10,803 nucleotides of DNA from Clostridia bacterium (GCA_017471125.1 JAFUWR010000191.1:1-10803), one strand, 5' to 3'. Positions 1 through 5,540 are shown, counted from the stretch's first letter. Notes: generated by a model from the sequence alone, not told the origin. Numbers and translations: made by a program.

Positions 1-672
1 GCATATCTCTGGAAAAACGCCGACGAAGCCCACGCCGCAGTGGACGGCGCCCTGGGCGACCTCATCCGGGACCGGGCGGAGACGCTGGGCCTGCATGTGA
101 TTGGGTTTGAGGAATCGGGCTTCCGCAACACCTTCTCCATCAAGCCCATACGGACGATGGCGGACTTCCAGGGCATCACGGTCCGCACGATGGAGAACAA
201 ATACCACCAAGCGGCGTTCGAGGCCTTCGGCGCGAACCCCGTGCCCATGGCCTACACCGAGGTGTTCCGGGCGCTCCAGGACGGGGAGATCGACGCCTGT
301 GAGAACGGCACCTCCAACTGCTACAACTCCGGCTATTACCAGATCACCAAGAACATCACCAACACCCGGCACGCCTATACCTTCATCATCCTCTGCATGT
401 CCGACGCGGCGTGGGAACGCATCCCCGACGACCTGATGCAGCCCTTCCAGCAGGCCGTGCGGGACGGCGTCCTGTGGGAGCGTGAGCGGCTGGTCGAGGC
501 GAACGCGGAGGCCGAGGCGCTGCTCAAGGATCGCGGCGTCCAGTTCTATGACATCGACATCGAGGAGCTCCATGCCGCGTACCATAAGATCGCCGACGAA
601 AAGGGGTTCGTGTTCGACGAGGAATGGCAGGCCGCCGTGGACGAGGCCATCGCCATCGCCGCGGAGCAATAG
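1..672 (+). CDS. TRAP-type transporter solute-binding protein, DctP family (5' end outside the window)
   Basis: Extracytoplasmic solute receptor of a tripartite ATP-independent periplasmic (TRAP) transporter, which in this family captures organic acids such as C4-dicarboxylates or sialic acid. The reading frame is open from base 1, so only about 223 C-terminal residues are seen of a protein usually near 330-350; the signal peptide and first lobe are missing. Visible DctP hallmarks are the GITVRTMEN stretch with its conserved Arg (residue 62 of the visible part), GANP, and the helix YTEVFRALQDGEIDACEN at about 85-102. The C-terminal half is rich in helix-forming Glu/Ala. A dctQ/dctM membrane pair would normally sit beside it. 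Instead a sensor diguanylate cyclase follows after 42 bases without an obvious promoter, so the two are probably cotranscribed. Family assignment is firm; the ligand cannot be told. Confidence 0.88.
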   Translation, partial: AYLWKNADEAHAAVDGALGDLIRDRAETLGLHVIGFEESGFRNTFSIKPIRTMADFQGITVRTMENKYHQAAFEAFGANPVPMAYTEVFRALQDGEIDACENGTSNCYNSGYYQITKNITNTRHAYTFIILCMSDAAWERIPDDLMQPFQQAVRDGVLWERERLVEANAEAEALLKDRGVQFYDIDIEELHAAYHKIADEKGFVFDEEWQAAVDEAIAIAAEQ

Positions 673-714
673 ACAAAGCCCCCATCCTGCGCAAACGAAA
701 GTGGTTGTAAAAGA

Positions 715-2130
715 ATGAAAAAACACCTTAAGAACGCGGTGCCCGCGCTGCTGCTGATCGTCGGGATCATCGCCGCGCTCCTGAATTTCATATCGGACAA
801 CTCGGCGCGCAACGCTCGACAAAACGAGGAGTATATCACCGAGCTCACCGAGCAGCGCGCGTCCTCCATGGACACCGAGTTCGCCGAAAACCTGACCTTC
901 ATCCGCTCCATCGCGTACCTGTACGGCAGGAGCCTCAAGTCGCCCTGGGCGGACATCGCCGTGATCGCGGATTACGAGAAAAACACCTGCTTCGACATGC
1001 TGCGGTTCGTGGACGCCACCGGCGACAACTACACCAGCAAGGGCGTGCGCAGCAACCTCGCGGACAGGGATTATTATCAGGCCGGCATGCGCGGCGAGTC
1101 CGGCATCACCTACGTTCAGGAGAGCCGGGTGACCGGGCAGCGGCAGATCGGCTTCTACGCGCCGGTTTCTTTCCAGGACGAGATCATCGGCGTCATGGTC
1201 GGCTTCTACGGCGAGGAATACCTGCGGTCGAGGCTGGGCTTCGACCTGTTCGGCTACCAGGGCGAGGGGTGGCTGATCGCCCGGGACGGCGCCGTCCTCG
1301 GCGCGACGCAGGCGGAGATCCCGGACAACTTCTATACCTATCTGCGGGACGGGGACCGCTGCACGGAGGAGGAGCTGGACCGCCTGATCCGGTCCGTCGG
1401 CGACAGCCGGTCCACGGCGTTCACCATCCGCGACGACGATACGGACGTGACGAGCTACGCGGTGTGCCTGGAGATCTGCGACTGGGTCCTGATCCGCAGC
1501 TTCCCCGCGAACGTGGCGCGGCAGATCCAGCGCGGCTCGATCCTGGAGGGGCAGCGGCTCGTCATGATCCTGGTGGCCCTGTTCATCTCCTACACGCTGC
1601 TCGTCGGCATCCGCACCCTGATGGAGAAGCGGCAGATGCAGAAGAACCTGATGAACGCCAACGAGAAGGCGTACAAGGACGCCCTGACCCGCGTCAAGAA
1701 CAAGGCCGCTTACGACGAGTACATCGACCAGCTCGAGCGCGACATCCAGTCGCAGGCGGTCCGCGAATTCTCGATCCTGGTCTGCGACATCAACAACCTC
1801 AAGGACATCAACGATCACCTGGGGCACATCGAGGGGGATCGGTATATCCGCGAGGCGAGCCACCTGATCTGCCGGTACTGGGCCCACAGCCCGGTGTTCA
1901 GGATCGGCGGCGACGAATTCGCCGTGCTGATCATGAACGCCGACTATCGCGACCGCGACCGGCTGCTTGAGGAGATGCGGCAGGAGATCCGGGAGAACAT
2001 GAAGCAGGGAAAGGTCGCCGTCGCGACGGGCATGTCGGTGTTCGACCCGGAGAACGACAAGACCTTCACCCAGGTCTTCGACCGTGCCGACGCCCTGATG
2101 TACGAAAACAAGTCGGACCTGAAGGCGTGA
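715..2130 (+). CDS. Membrane-bound diguanylate cyclase with extracytoplasmic dCache-like sensor and GGDEF domain
   Basis: Predicted to make cyclic di-GMP from two GTP at the inner face of the membrane in response to an external ligand. The 471 residues hold an N-terminal membrane helix (about 8-26), an extracytoplasmic region of about 250 residues, a second membrane helix (about 281-299) and a C-terminal GGDEF domain (about 320-471). The segment NLADRDYYQAGMRGESGI near 114-131 is typical of dCache_1 sensors. The cyclase motif is an intact GGDEF at 398-402, with the metal-site Asp358 in VCDINNLKDIND and GHIEGD following. The product-inhibition motif RxxD expected just upstream of GGDEF is absent (residues 389-392 read WAHS). 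There is only a weak ribosome site before the ATG. Because a TRAP solute-binding protein lies directly upstream, the sensor may respond to the same solute or to the loaded receptor; that is inference. Tandem hairpins follow the stop codon. Confidence 0.9.
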   Translation: MKKHLKNAVPALLLIVGIIAALLNFISDNSARNARQNEEYITELTEQRASSMDTEFAENLTFIRSIAYLYGRSLKSPWADIAVIADYEKNTCFDMLRFVDATGDNYTSKGVRSNLADRDYYQAGMRGESGITYVQESRVTGQRQIGFYAPVSFQDEIIGVMVGFYGEEYLRSRLGFDLFGYQGEGWLIARDGAVLGATQAEIPDNFYTYLRDGDRCTEEELDRLIRSVGDSRSTAFTIRDDDTDVTSYAVCLEICDWVLIRSFPANVARQIQRGSILEGQRLVMILVALFISYTLLVGIRTLMEKRQMQKNLMNANEKAYKDALTRVKNKAAYDEYIDQLERDIQSQAVREFSILVCDINNLKDINDHLGHIEGDRYIREASHLICRYWAHSPVFRIGGDEFAVLIMNADYRDRDRLLEEMRQEIRENMKQGKVAVATGMSVFDPENDKTFTQVFDRADALMYENKSDLKA

Positions 2131-2155
2131 CCCCGGCCGCGCCGGTCAAAGCATC

Positions 2156-2193
2156 GACAAACCCCTGCATTATTCGGGATGCAGGGGTTTGTC
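2156..2193 (+). terminator. Perfect 15-bp hairpin after the diguanylate cyclase gene, possibly working in both directions
   Basis: The arms 2156-2170 and 2179-2193 are perfect inverted repeats around an 8-base loop (2171-2178). The G-rich arm ends in GGGGTTTGTC, and the other strand reads the same way. So the hairpin could serve both the + strand unit ending at 2130 and the converging - strand gene ending at 2267. There is no long T tract, so its strength as an intrinsic terminator is uncertain. Confidence 0.6.
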
Positions 2194-2201
2194 ATTACTC
2201 T

Positions 2202-2233
2202 GAGGAGCTGTCGCGCGGACAGCTCCTCTTTTT
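2202..2233 (+). terminator. Rho-independent terminator of the solute-binding protein / diguanylate cyclase unit
   Basis: A perfect 11-bp stem (GAGGAGCTGTC at 2202-2212 with its complement at 2218-2228) has a 5-base loop and is followed at once by TTTTTATAT. This is the classical intrinsic terminator layout for + strand transcription. It is the second hairpin within 80 bases of the stop codon. On the - strand there is no T tract after it, so it should not stop the opposing gene well. Confidence 0.85.
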
Positions 2234-2266
2234 ATATCAACGCCCCTTGCCCCGGGCGGTATGGGG

Positions 2267-3241
2267 TCAGGTGATGTTGGTCATCGTGCGTCCGCAGCGG
2301 GGGCACAGGCCGCTGCCGGCGGCACAGGTGGTGCCGCAGTTGGAGCACTGGGCGATGCCGTAGCGCCCGTTCCCGTTGCTTGCTGGCGGGCAGGCGTAGG
2401 TCCCGCCGTTGGCCGCGCCCATGACCGCGTCGTCCACCGTCTCGAAGGCGCAGGAGGACTGGGGAAACAGGGGCAGCGAGAAGAACTCGTCGCAGACGGA
2501 TTCGGCGAACTCCTCGCAGGGCGGCACCTGGCAGAAGCCGTAGGTGGGGACCATGATGTCCACCTCGGCGATCACCTTGAGCACCACGGTGACGCAGACG
2601 GTGATCTCGAAGGTGCAGTTGCCGATGTAAGAGCCGGACACGCAAATCGCGCTCACGAGGCTTTCGAGGGTGAAGGGGATGATGGAGTCGTCGGGGATGC
2701 AGAGCAGGATGTCCTTGCTGACGGTGACAGTGGTCTGGCCCATCCACTCCTGGCAGCGCTGGTCCAGGAACAGCACGTCCAGCGGCACGTCCACGTTGCA
2801 GCGCACCCGGGCGAACTGGGGCCGGTCGGCCAGGCGCTCCACGGACAGGTTGGAGATGCGGCCCAGCGTGGTGGAGGAGCGGCAGTTCTCAAACGTCCAC
2901 GCGCCGTAGGGCCGGGGCAGCGGGTTCGGGCTGTTCTCGGCGTTCTCCACCGCCTCCTGGTGGGAGATGGGCCCGTTGGGGCAGGTGCATGAACAGCGGT
3001 TGTCCTCGCAGGCGCAGGTGCACTGGCGGTTCATGGGGTTCTGGCAGTCCGAGCCGGGCAGCACCGGCACGATGTTCTCGATCACGATCTCCTTGTCGTC
3101 CAATTGCTCCTGCTGCATGCAGCTGTCGTACACGTTCTTCACCTGCACGCACACCCGCTGGTTCAGGCCCGTCAGGATGTTCCCGCTGACCATGCCGGGG
3201 GAGTTCTCCGAGTTGGCGTTCTTGTAGGAATAAAATGACAT
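2267..3241 (-). CDS. Cysteine-rich protein with C-terminal zinc ribbon; possible spore-surface protein
   Basis: I do not recognise a named family. The 324-residue product has 26 cysteines (8%), no signal peptide and no membrane segment. Cysteines form a dense run at 74-87 (CTCACEDNRCSCTC) and are spread through a beta-rich middle part (about 145-260, including ICVSGSYIGNCTFEITVCV and VVLKVIAEVDIMVPTYGFC). The C terminus is a short zinc ribbon with paired Cys 299/302 and 313/316, after a Gly/Asn-rich linker. The start was put at 3241 and not at the upstream in-frame ATG (3292) because AGGAGGT lies 7-8 bases before it. Cysteine-rich self-assembling proteins are common in clostridial spore coats and exosporia, and the promoter resembles the sigma-K consensus, so a late-sporulation surface role is a reasonable but unproven guess. 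A redox or metal-binding cytosolic protein is the alternative. Confidence 0.8.
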   Translation of the reverse strand: MSFYSYKNANSENSPGMVSGNILTGLNQRVCVQVKNVYDSCMQQEQLDDKEIVIENIVPVLPGSDCQNPMNRQCTCACEDNRCSCTCPNGPISHQEAVENAENSPNPLPRPYGAWTFENCRSSTTLGRISNLSVERLADRPQFARVRCNVDVPLDVLFLDQRCQEWMGQTTVTVSKDILLCIPDDSIIPFTLESLVSAICVSGSYIGNCTFEITVCVTVVLKVIAEVDIMVPTYGFCQVPPCEEFAESVCDEFFSLPLFPQSSCAFETVDDAVMGAANGGTYACPPASNGNGRYGIAQCSNCGTTCAAGSGLCPRCGRTMTNIT

Positions 3242-3290
3242 CGAGCATACCTCCTGTCTTGTCGAGCGGCTGACCTGCCGCCCACACTGC

Positions 3291-3316
3291 ATGGTATGCC
3301 CGATGGAAAAAAGGGT
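3291..3316 (-). promoter_or_regulatory. Candidate sigma-K-like (mother-cell sporulation) promoter of the cysteine-rich gene
   Basis: Read on the - strand, a -35 AC dinucleotide (3315-3316, in context CACC) is followed after exactly 16 bases by GCATACCATG (CATA at 3295-3298). The sigma-K consensus of Bacillus is an AC-containing -35 and CATAnnnTA at -10 with about 16 bases between; only the final A differs (G here). No good sigma-A promoter is visible between the lexA stop and this gene. The -10 is 50 bases before the start codon. Short motifs like this occur by chance, so confidence is moderate. Confidence 0.4.
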
Positions 3317-3337
3317 GAAAACGGGATATAGAATTGT

Positions 3338-3934
3338 CTAAAATTGCCGGAACAAGGCCACCAGCTTCCCCAGCACCTCGGCGTCGTCGACGATGATGGG
3401 GGCCATGGTCCTATTCTCGGGTTGGAGGCGCACGTGGCCGTCCTCATAGAAGATGCGCTTGAGCGTAGCCTCGTCGTCCACCATCGCCACCACGATCTCG
3501 CCGTTCTCGGCGGTGCTCTGCTGGCGCAGCACCACGATGTCGCCGTCCAGGATGCCCACGTCGATCATGCTCTCGCCCTGCACCCGCAGGCAGAAGATAT
3601 CGTCCTGGCCCAGGGCGCTCTGCGGGAGGACGATGTAGTCCTCGATGTTCTCCACGGCGAGGATCGGCTGGCCCGCCGTCACCCGGCCCACCAGCGGCAC
3701 GCTGCGGCCCCGCTGGTGGGAGCCGTCCAGCACCTCCAGCGCCCGGGGCTTGGTGGAGTCCCGGCGGATCAGGCCCTGCTCCTCCAGGTGATTCAGGTGC
3801 GCGTGGACCGTCGAGGTGGACTTGAGCCCCACCGCGTGGCAGATCTCCCGCACCGACGGCGGATAGCCCTTCAGGTCGATCTCGCTCTTGATGAAGTCCA
3901 GTATCCGCTGCTGATTCAGCCGTGATGAACGCAT
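3338..3934 (-). CDS. lexA: LexA, SOS-response repressor and self-cleaving protease
   Basis: Represses DNA-damage genes by binding operator boxes; when RecA-ssDNA filaments form it cleaves itself and the regulon is released. The 198-residue product has the usual length and order: an N-terminal winged helix-turn-helix (about 1-65, with LKGYPPSVREICHAVGLKST) and a C-terminal S24 peptidase-like domain (about 78-198). The scissile Ala87-Gly88 bond lies in RVTAGQP, the nucleophile is Ser122 in GESMIDVGILDGD, and the general base is Lys159 in TLKRIF, so all catalytic parts are intact. The ATG at 3934 was chosen because the next upstream ATG (3973) lies ahead of the expected transcription start; the ribosome site is only a G-rich run (GGCGGGGGG). 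An own promoter with an overlapping LexA box indicates autoregulation. Confidence 0.96.
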   Translation of the reverse strand: MRSSRLNQQRILDFIKSEIDLKGYPPSVREICHAVGLKSTSTVHAHLNHLEEQGLIRRDSTKPRALEVLDGSHQRGRSVPLVGRVTAGQPILAVENIEDYIVLPQSALGQDDIFCLRVQGESMIDVGILDGDIVVLRQQSTAENGEIVVAMVDDEATLKRIFYEDGHVRLQPENRTMAPIIVDDAEVLGKLVALFRQF

Positions 3935-3974
3935 AGCCGTGCCCCCCGCCGCAAATCTTTTCTTTCCTTTCATT

Positions 3975-4003
3975 ATTATATCACAATTGTCCGGGAATTG
4001 CAA
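3975..4003 (-). promoter_or_regulatory. Sigma-A promoter of lexA
   Basis: On the - strand TTGCAA (3998-4003) and a perfect TATAAT (3975-3980) are separated by exactly 17 bases. Transcription should start near 3968, giving a leader of about 34 bases to the ATG at 3934. The -35 hexamer overlaps one edge of the LexA box at 4001-4014. Confidence 0.85.
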
Positions 4004-4014
4004 ACATATGTTCC
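4001..4014 (-). promoter_or_regulatory. LexA operator (Cheo-type SOS box) upstream of lexA
   Basis: The - strand reads GGAACATATGTTTG, against the Gram-positive LexA consensus CGAACRNRYGTTYC: GAAC and GTTT half-sites around a symmetric ATAT core, with one half-site imperfect. It overlaps the -35 hexamer of the lexA promoter, the position expected for repression. The match plus the location beside lexA makes autoregulation very likely. Confidence 0.8.
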
Positions 4015-4047
4015 GGGAAATACGGACATTTCTGTCACATGGCACGC

Positions 4048-4329
4048 CTATTCGTTGAACAGGGCGCTGTGTGTGCCCGTGCGGGTCAGGGTCAGCACCA
4101 GGACTTGGTCGTCCACCCTGTAAATCAGCAGCCAGTCGGGCAGGATGTGGCACTCGCGATGGCCCCGCCAATTGCCCGACAGCGGGTGGTCGTCGTATTG
4201 CCTCGGAAGCGGTTCGCCGTTGGCCAGCAGCCGGATGACGTTGTCCAGCAGCGCGATGTCCCGCCGCTGCTTCATCATCAGCTTGTAGTCGCGCTTGAAT
4301 TGCGCGGTCGTCTTGACGATGTACTTCAT
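4048..4329 (-). CDS. YafQ-family mRNA interferase toxin (type II toxin-antitoxin)
   Basis: Toxin of the RelE/ParE superfamily; YafQ relatives cut mRNA in the ribosome at defined codons and stall growth unless bound by the antitoxin. The 93-residue length is typical. The residues known to matter in E. coli YafQ are all recognisable: His48 (DHPLSG), His61, Asp65 and Trp66 (CHILPDWLLIYR), His87 (GTHSALF) and Phe91. The start codon overlaps the end of the antitoxin gene by 4 bases (ATGA), which implies translational coupling. The next gene on the same strand is lexA, 114 bases downstream with its own promoter, and I see no terminator between them. The toxin looks intact. Confidence 0.93.
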   Translation of the reverse strand: MKYIVKTTAQFKRDYKLMMKQRRDIALLDNVIRLLANGEPLPRQYDDHPLSGNWRGHRECHILPDWLLIYRVDDQVLVLTLTRTGTHSALFNE

Positions 4330-4631
4330 GATTTCAGGTCCGCGAATAGCGCATCGAGATCGTCATATCCCTTCTCGGTCGGGTCGTAGGTGATGCGCTC
4401 CGCCTCCATCATGGCGGCGAGGGTCGCCTCGTTCGGCGTGCGCCTCCACTCGTCCTCCGTCAACCCCATCTCGACCCGCACCAGCCGGTTGAACATGCCG
4501 CTGACCGATTCGCCGCGCCCCTTCGCAAACGCCTCCACGGCCTGCTTCTGTCCCTTGGGCACCAGCGTGACGATGCGGTCGTAGGCCTTTGCCGCGTACC
4601 GGTTCTTCACCGTTGCCGAAGTCCTTCCCAT
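4326..4631 (-). CDS. Antitoxin of the YafQ-type pair, probable ribbon-helix-helix protein
   Basis: First gene of the toxin-antitoxin operon. The 101-residue product should bind operator DNA through its N-terminal half and wrap the toxin with its acidic C-terminal tail (DPTEKGYDDLDALFADLKS). The N-terminal part (about 15-56, from KAYDRIVTLVPKGQ to SVSGMFNRLVRVEMGL) has the strand-helix-helix pattern of Arc/MetJ/RelB-type repressors. An ideal ribosome site (AGGAGGTG, - strand, about 6 bases from the ATG) and a near-consensus promoter precede it. Assignment as antitoxin rests on the overlap with the YafQ-type toxin and on the fold pattern; the exact antitoxin family (DinJ/RelB against another Arc-like group) was not settled by eye. 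Confidence 0.85.
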   Translation of the reverse strand: MGRTSATVKNRYAAKAYDRIVTLVPKGQKQAVEAFAKGRGESVSGMFNRLVRVEMGLTEDEWRRTPNEATLAAMMEAERITYDPTEKGYDDLDALFADLKS

Positions 4632-4658
4632 AATGACACCTCCTGTCGTCCTGACGAT

Positions 4659-4687
4659 AGCATACCACAGCGCTCATACATTGTCAA
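4659..4687 (-). promoter_or_regulatory. Sigma-A promoter of the toxin-antitoxin operon
   Basis: On the - strand a perfect TTGACA (4682-4687) and TATGCT (4659-4664) are 17 bases apart, with TGG directly before the -10 (extended -10). The start of transcription is expected near 4652, about 20 bases before the antitoxin ATG. Confidence 0.88.
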
Positions 4688-4694
4688 GTATGCT
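4659..4694 (-). promoter_or_regulatory. Candidate antitoxin operator: inverted CATAC/GTATG half-sites around the promoter
   Basis: A perfect 7-bp inverted repeat (AGCATAC at 4659-4665 and GTATGCT at 4688-4694) brackets the -10 and -35 boxes, and a third half-site CATAC lies at 4675-4679. The inner pair 4675-4679/4688-4692 has an 8-base spacer. Ribbon-helix-helix antitoxins bind such short half-sites and repress their own operon. Binding is inferred from position. Confidence 0.5.
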
Positions 4695-4697
4695 TTT

Positions 4698-4866
4698 GGC
4701 GGGCGGCGCAACGCCGCCCCTACGGCGGGCGCTGAGGGCGGCGCCCCTACGACACGGCAGGTATCGCACTGGTGCCTGGTGCCTGATGGCTGGTGCCTGC
4801 CCGTCCGGAGGGCAGCGCCCCTACTCCCTTCTCCCTATTCCCTAATCCCTATTCCCTAATCCCTCC
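4698..4866. repeat. Composite intergenic repeat: GC-rich palindrome plus two arrays of 7-base tandem repeats
   Basis: This is the first part of a gene-free stretch (4695-5016) between two divergent units. From left to right it holds a hairpin with an 8-bp stem and 3-base loop (4701-4719); the motif GCCCCTAC three times (4716-4723, 4743-4750, 4817-4824); four 7-base units TGGTGCC, the third degenerate (4770-4797); and six 7-base units TCCCTNN (4825-4866), in which TCCCTAT and TCCCTAA alternate. The 26 bases at 4698-4723 recur exactly at 9706-9731. It has no credible coding frame. The rest, 4867-4920, holds only a weak hairpin (4870-4888). Confidence 0.75.
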
Positions 4867-4920
4867 TTTGATCGAACGCGGCTCGATCGAAGCGCCTATT
4901 TCATAATTGAGAAGAATCTA

Positions 4921-4934
4921 TGACATTAGTGTCA
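4921..4934. promoter_or_regulatory. Operator-like palindrome upstream of the mraZ promoter
   Basis: TGACATTAGTGTCA is a perfect 5-bp inverted repeat around a 4-base spacer. It lies just upstream of the mraZ -35 region, a usual place for a transcription-factor site. The binder is unknown. A related GACA-N4-TGTC sequence is at 4025-4036, upstream of the lexA promoter. Confidence 0.3.
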
Positions 4935-4938
4935 AAGA

Positions 4939-4985
4939 GTGGCAGAAAGGGTTGGCTTGTGGTATAATGTGGAGTACCAGAGTGG
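4939..4985 (+). promoter_or_regulatory. Possible MraZ-binding GTGG repeats overlapping the mraZ promoter
   Basis: GTGG occurs at 4939, 4959, 4969 and 4982, with a related GGGT at 4949, so four of the five lie on a 10-base period, about one helical turn. MraZ autorepresses in E. coli by binding G-rich direct repeats spaced by 10 bases ahead of its own gene, and related repeats are known in other bacteria. The motif is short and the sequence G-rich, so this is a suggestion only. Confidence 0.35.
4940..4968 (+). promoter_or_regulatory. Promoter of the mraZ operon
   Basis: A perfect TATAAT (4963-4968) is preceded directly by TGG, giving an extended -10. At 17 bases spacing the -35 is poor (TGGCAG, 4940-4945), so the promoter probably depends on the extended -10 or on an activator. 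Transcription would start near 4975, about 42 bases before the mraZ ATG. Confidence 0.72.
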
Positions 4986-5016
4986 CGACGAAGGGCCGAA
5001 AGGAGGGGTGAGGCGC

Positions 5017-5493
5017 ATGGCGGGAGCAGAATTTTCGGGAAACTATCCGCATAATATTGATCCGAAGGGCCGCGCGACGATCCCCGCGGCCTACCGCGAA
5101 GCGCTGGGCGAGAACTTCACCATCGGCCTGAACAACGAGTTCAACGCCATCGCCCTGTACCCCACCGAGAAGTGGCGGGACATGAGCGCCCGGCTGGACC
5201 GCATCCCGGACAGCGACGTCCGGGGCATGGCCTACGTGCGGCTCATCAAGGCGTTCTCCTTCACCAACCAGAGCCTGGACGGCCAGGGCCGCGTGCTGCT
5301 GCCGGCGGTGCTTCGGCAAAAGACCGGCATGGACAAGGCCATACGGTTCGCGGGCATGGGCCGGTACCTGGAGATCTGGGACGAGGCCCGCTTCGTGGCG
5401 GCCAACGAGGCCGCGGAGCAGGACATCGGCGCGCTGCTCGCCTACGTCAACGACCGCTATTTCACCCCCGGCGACCGACCCGTCTCCCAATGA
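5017..5493 (+). CDS. mraZ: MraZ, transcriptional regulator of the division and cell-wall cluster
   Basis: DNA-binding regulator that opens most bacterial dcw clusters and controls its own operon. The product of 158 residues is slightly longer than the usual 140-152. It has two SpoVT/AbrB-like halves, each with the MraZ signature: NIDPKGRATIPAAYREAL near 14-31 and SLDGQGRVLLPAVLRQKTG near 87-105. The two Gly-Arg turns (KGR and QGR) are the DNA-contacting motifs of the family. The ATG at 5017 was chosen over farther upstream starts because AGGAGGGG lies 8 bases before it and the family's N terminus (FSGNYPHNID) begins just after. The next gene is ftsL, 47 bases on; the expected rsmH is missing. 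Confidence 0.95.
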   Translation: MAGAEFSGNYPHNIDPKGRATIPAAYREALGENFTIGLNNEFNAIALYPTEKWRDMSARLDRIPDSDVRGMAYVRLIKAFSFTNQSLDGQGRVLLPAVLRQKTGMDKAIRFAGMGRYLEIWDEARFVAANEAAEQDIGALLAYVNDRYFTPGDRPVSQ

Positions 5494-5540
5494 CCGCATG
5501 ACCGGCGAGGGGTTCTTTCCCCGACATCGGAGGAATAGAC

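Noticed and set aside
2261..2992. Open frame of 243 codons on the + strand opposite the cysteine-rich gene
   Set aside because: Composition is Gly/Val/His-rich without motifs; the - strand frame has an ideal ribosome site and a structured zinc ribbon.
3935..4171. N-terminal extension of LexA to an upstream start codon
   Set aside because: It would run back through the lexA promoter and LexA box and into the toxin gene; the 198-residue form has the normal LexA length.
4633..4845. Short open frame in the intergenic repeat region
   Set aside because: It is made of repeat and palindrome sequence, overlaps the antitoxin promoter and lacks a ribosome site.
4770..4866. CRISPR array or replication-origin iterons
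   Set aside because: The units are 7 bases, contiguous and without spacers; no DnaA boxes or replication genes are nearby.
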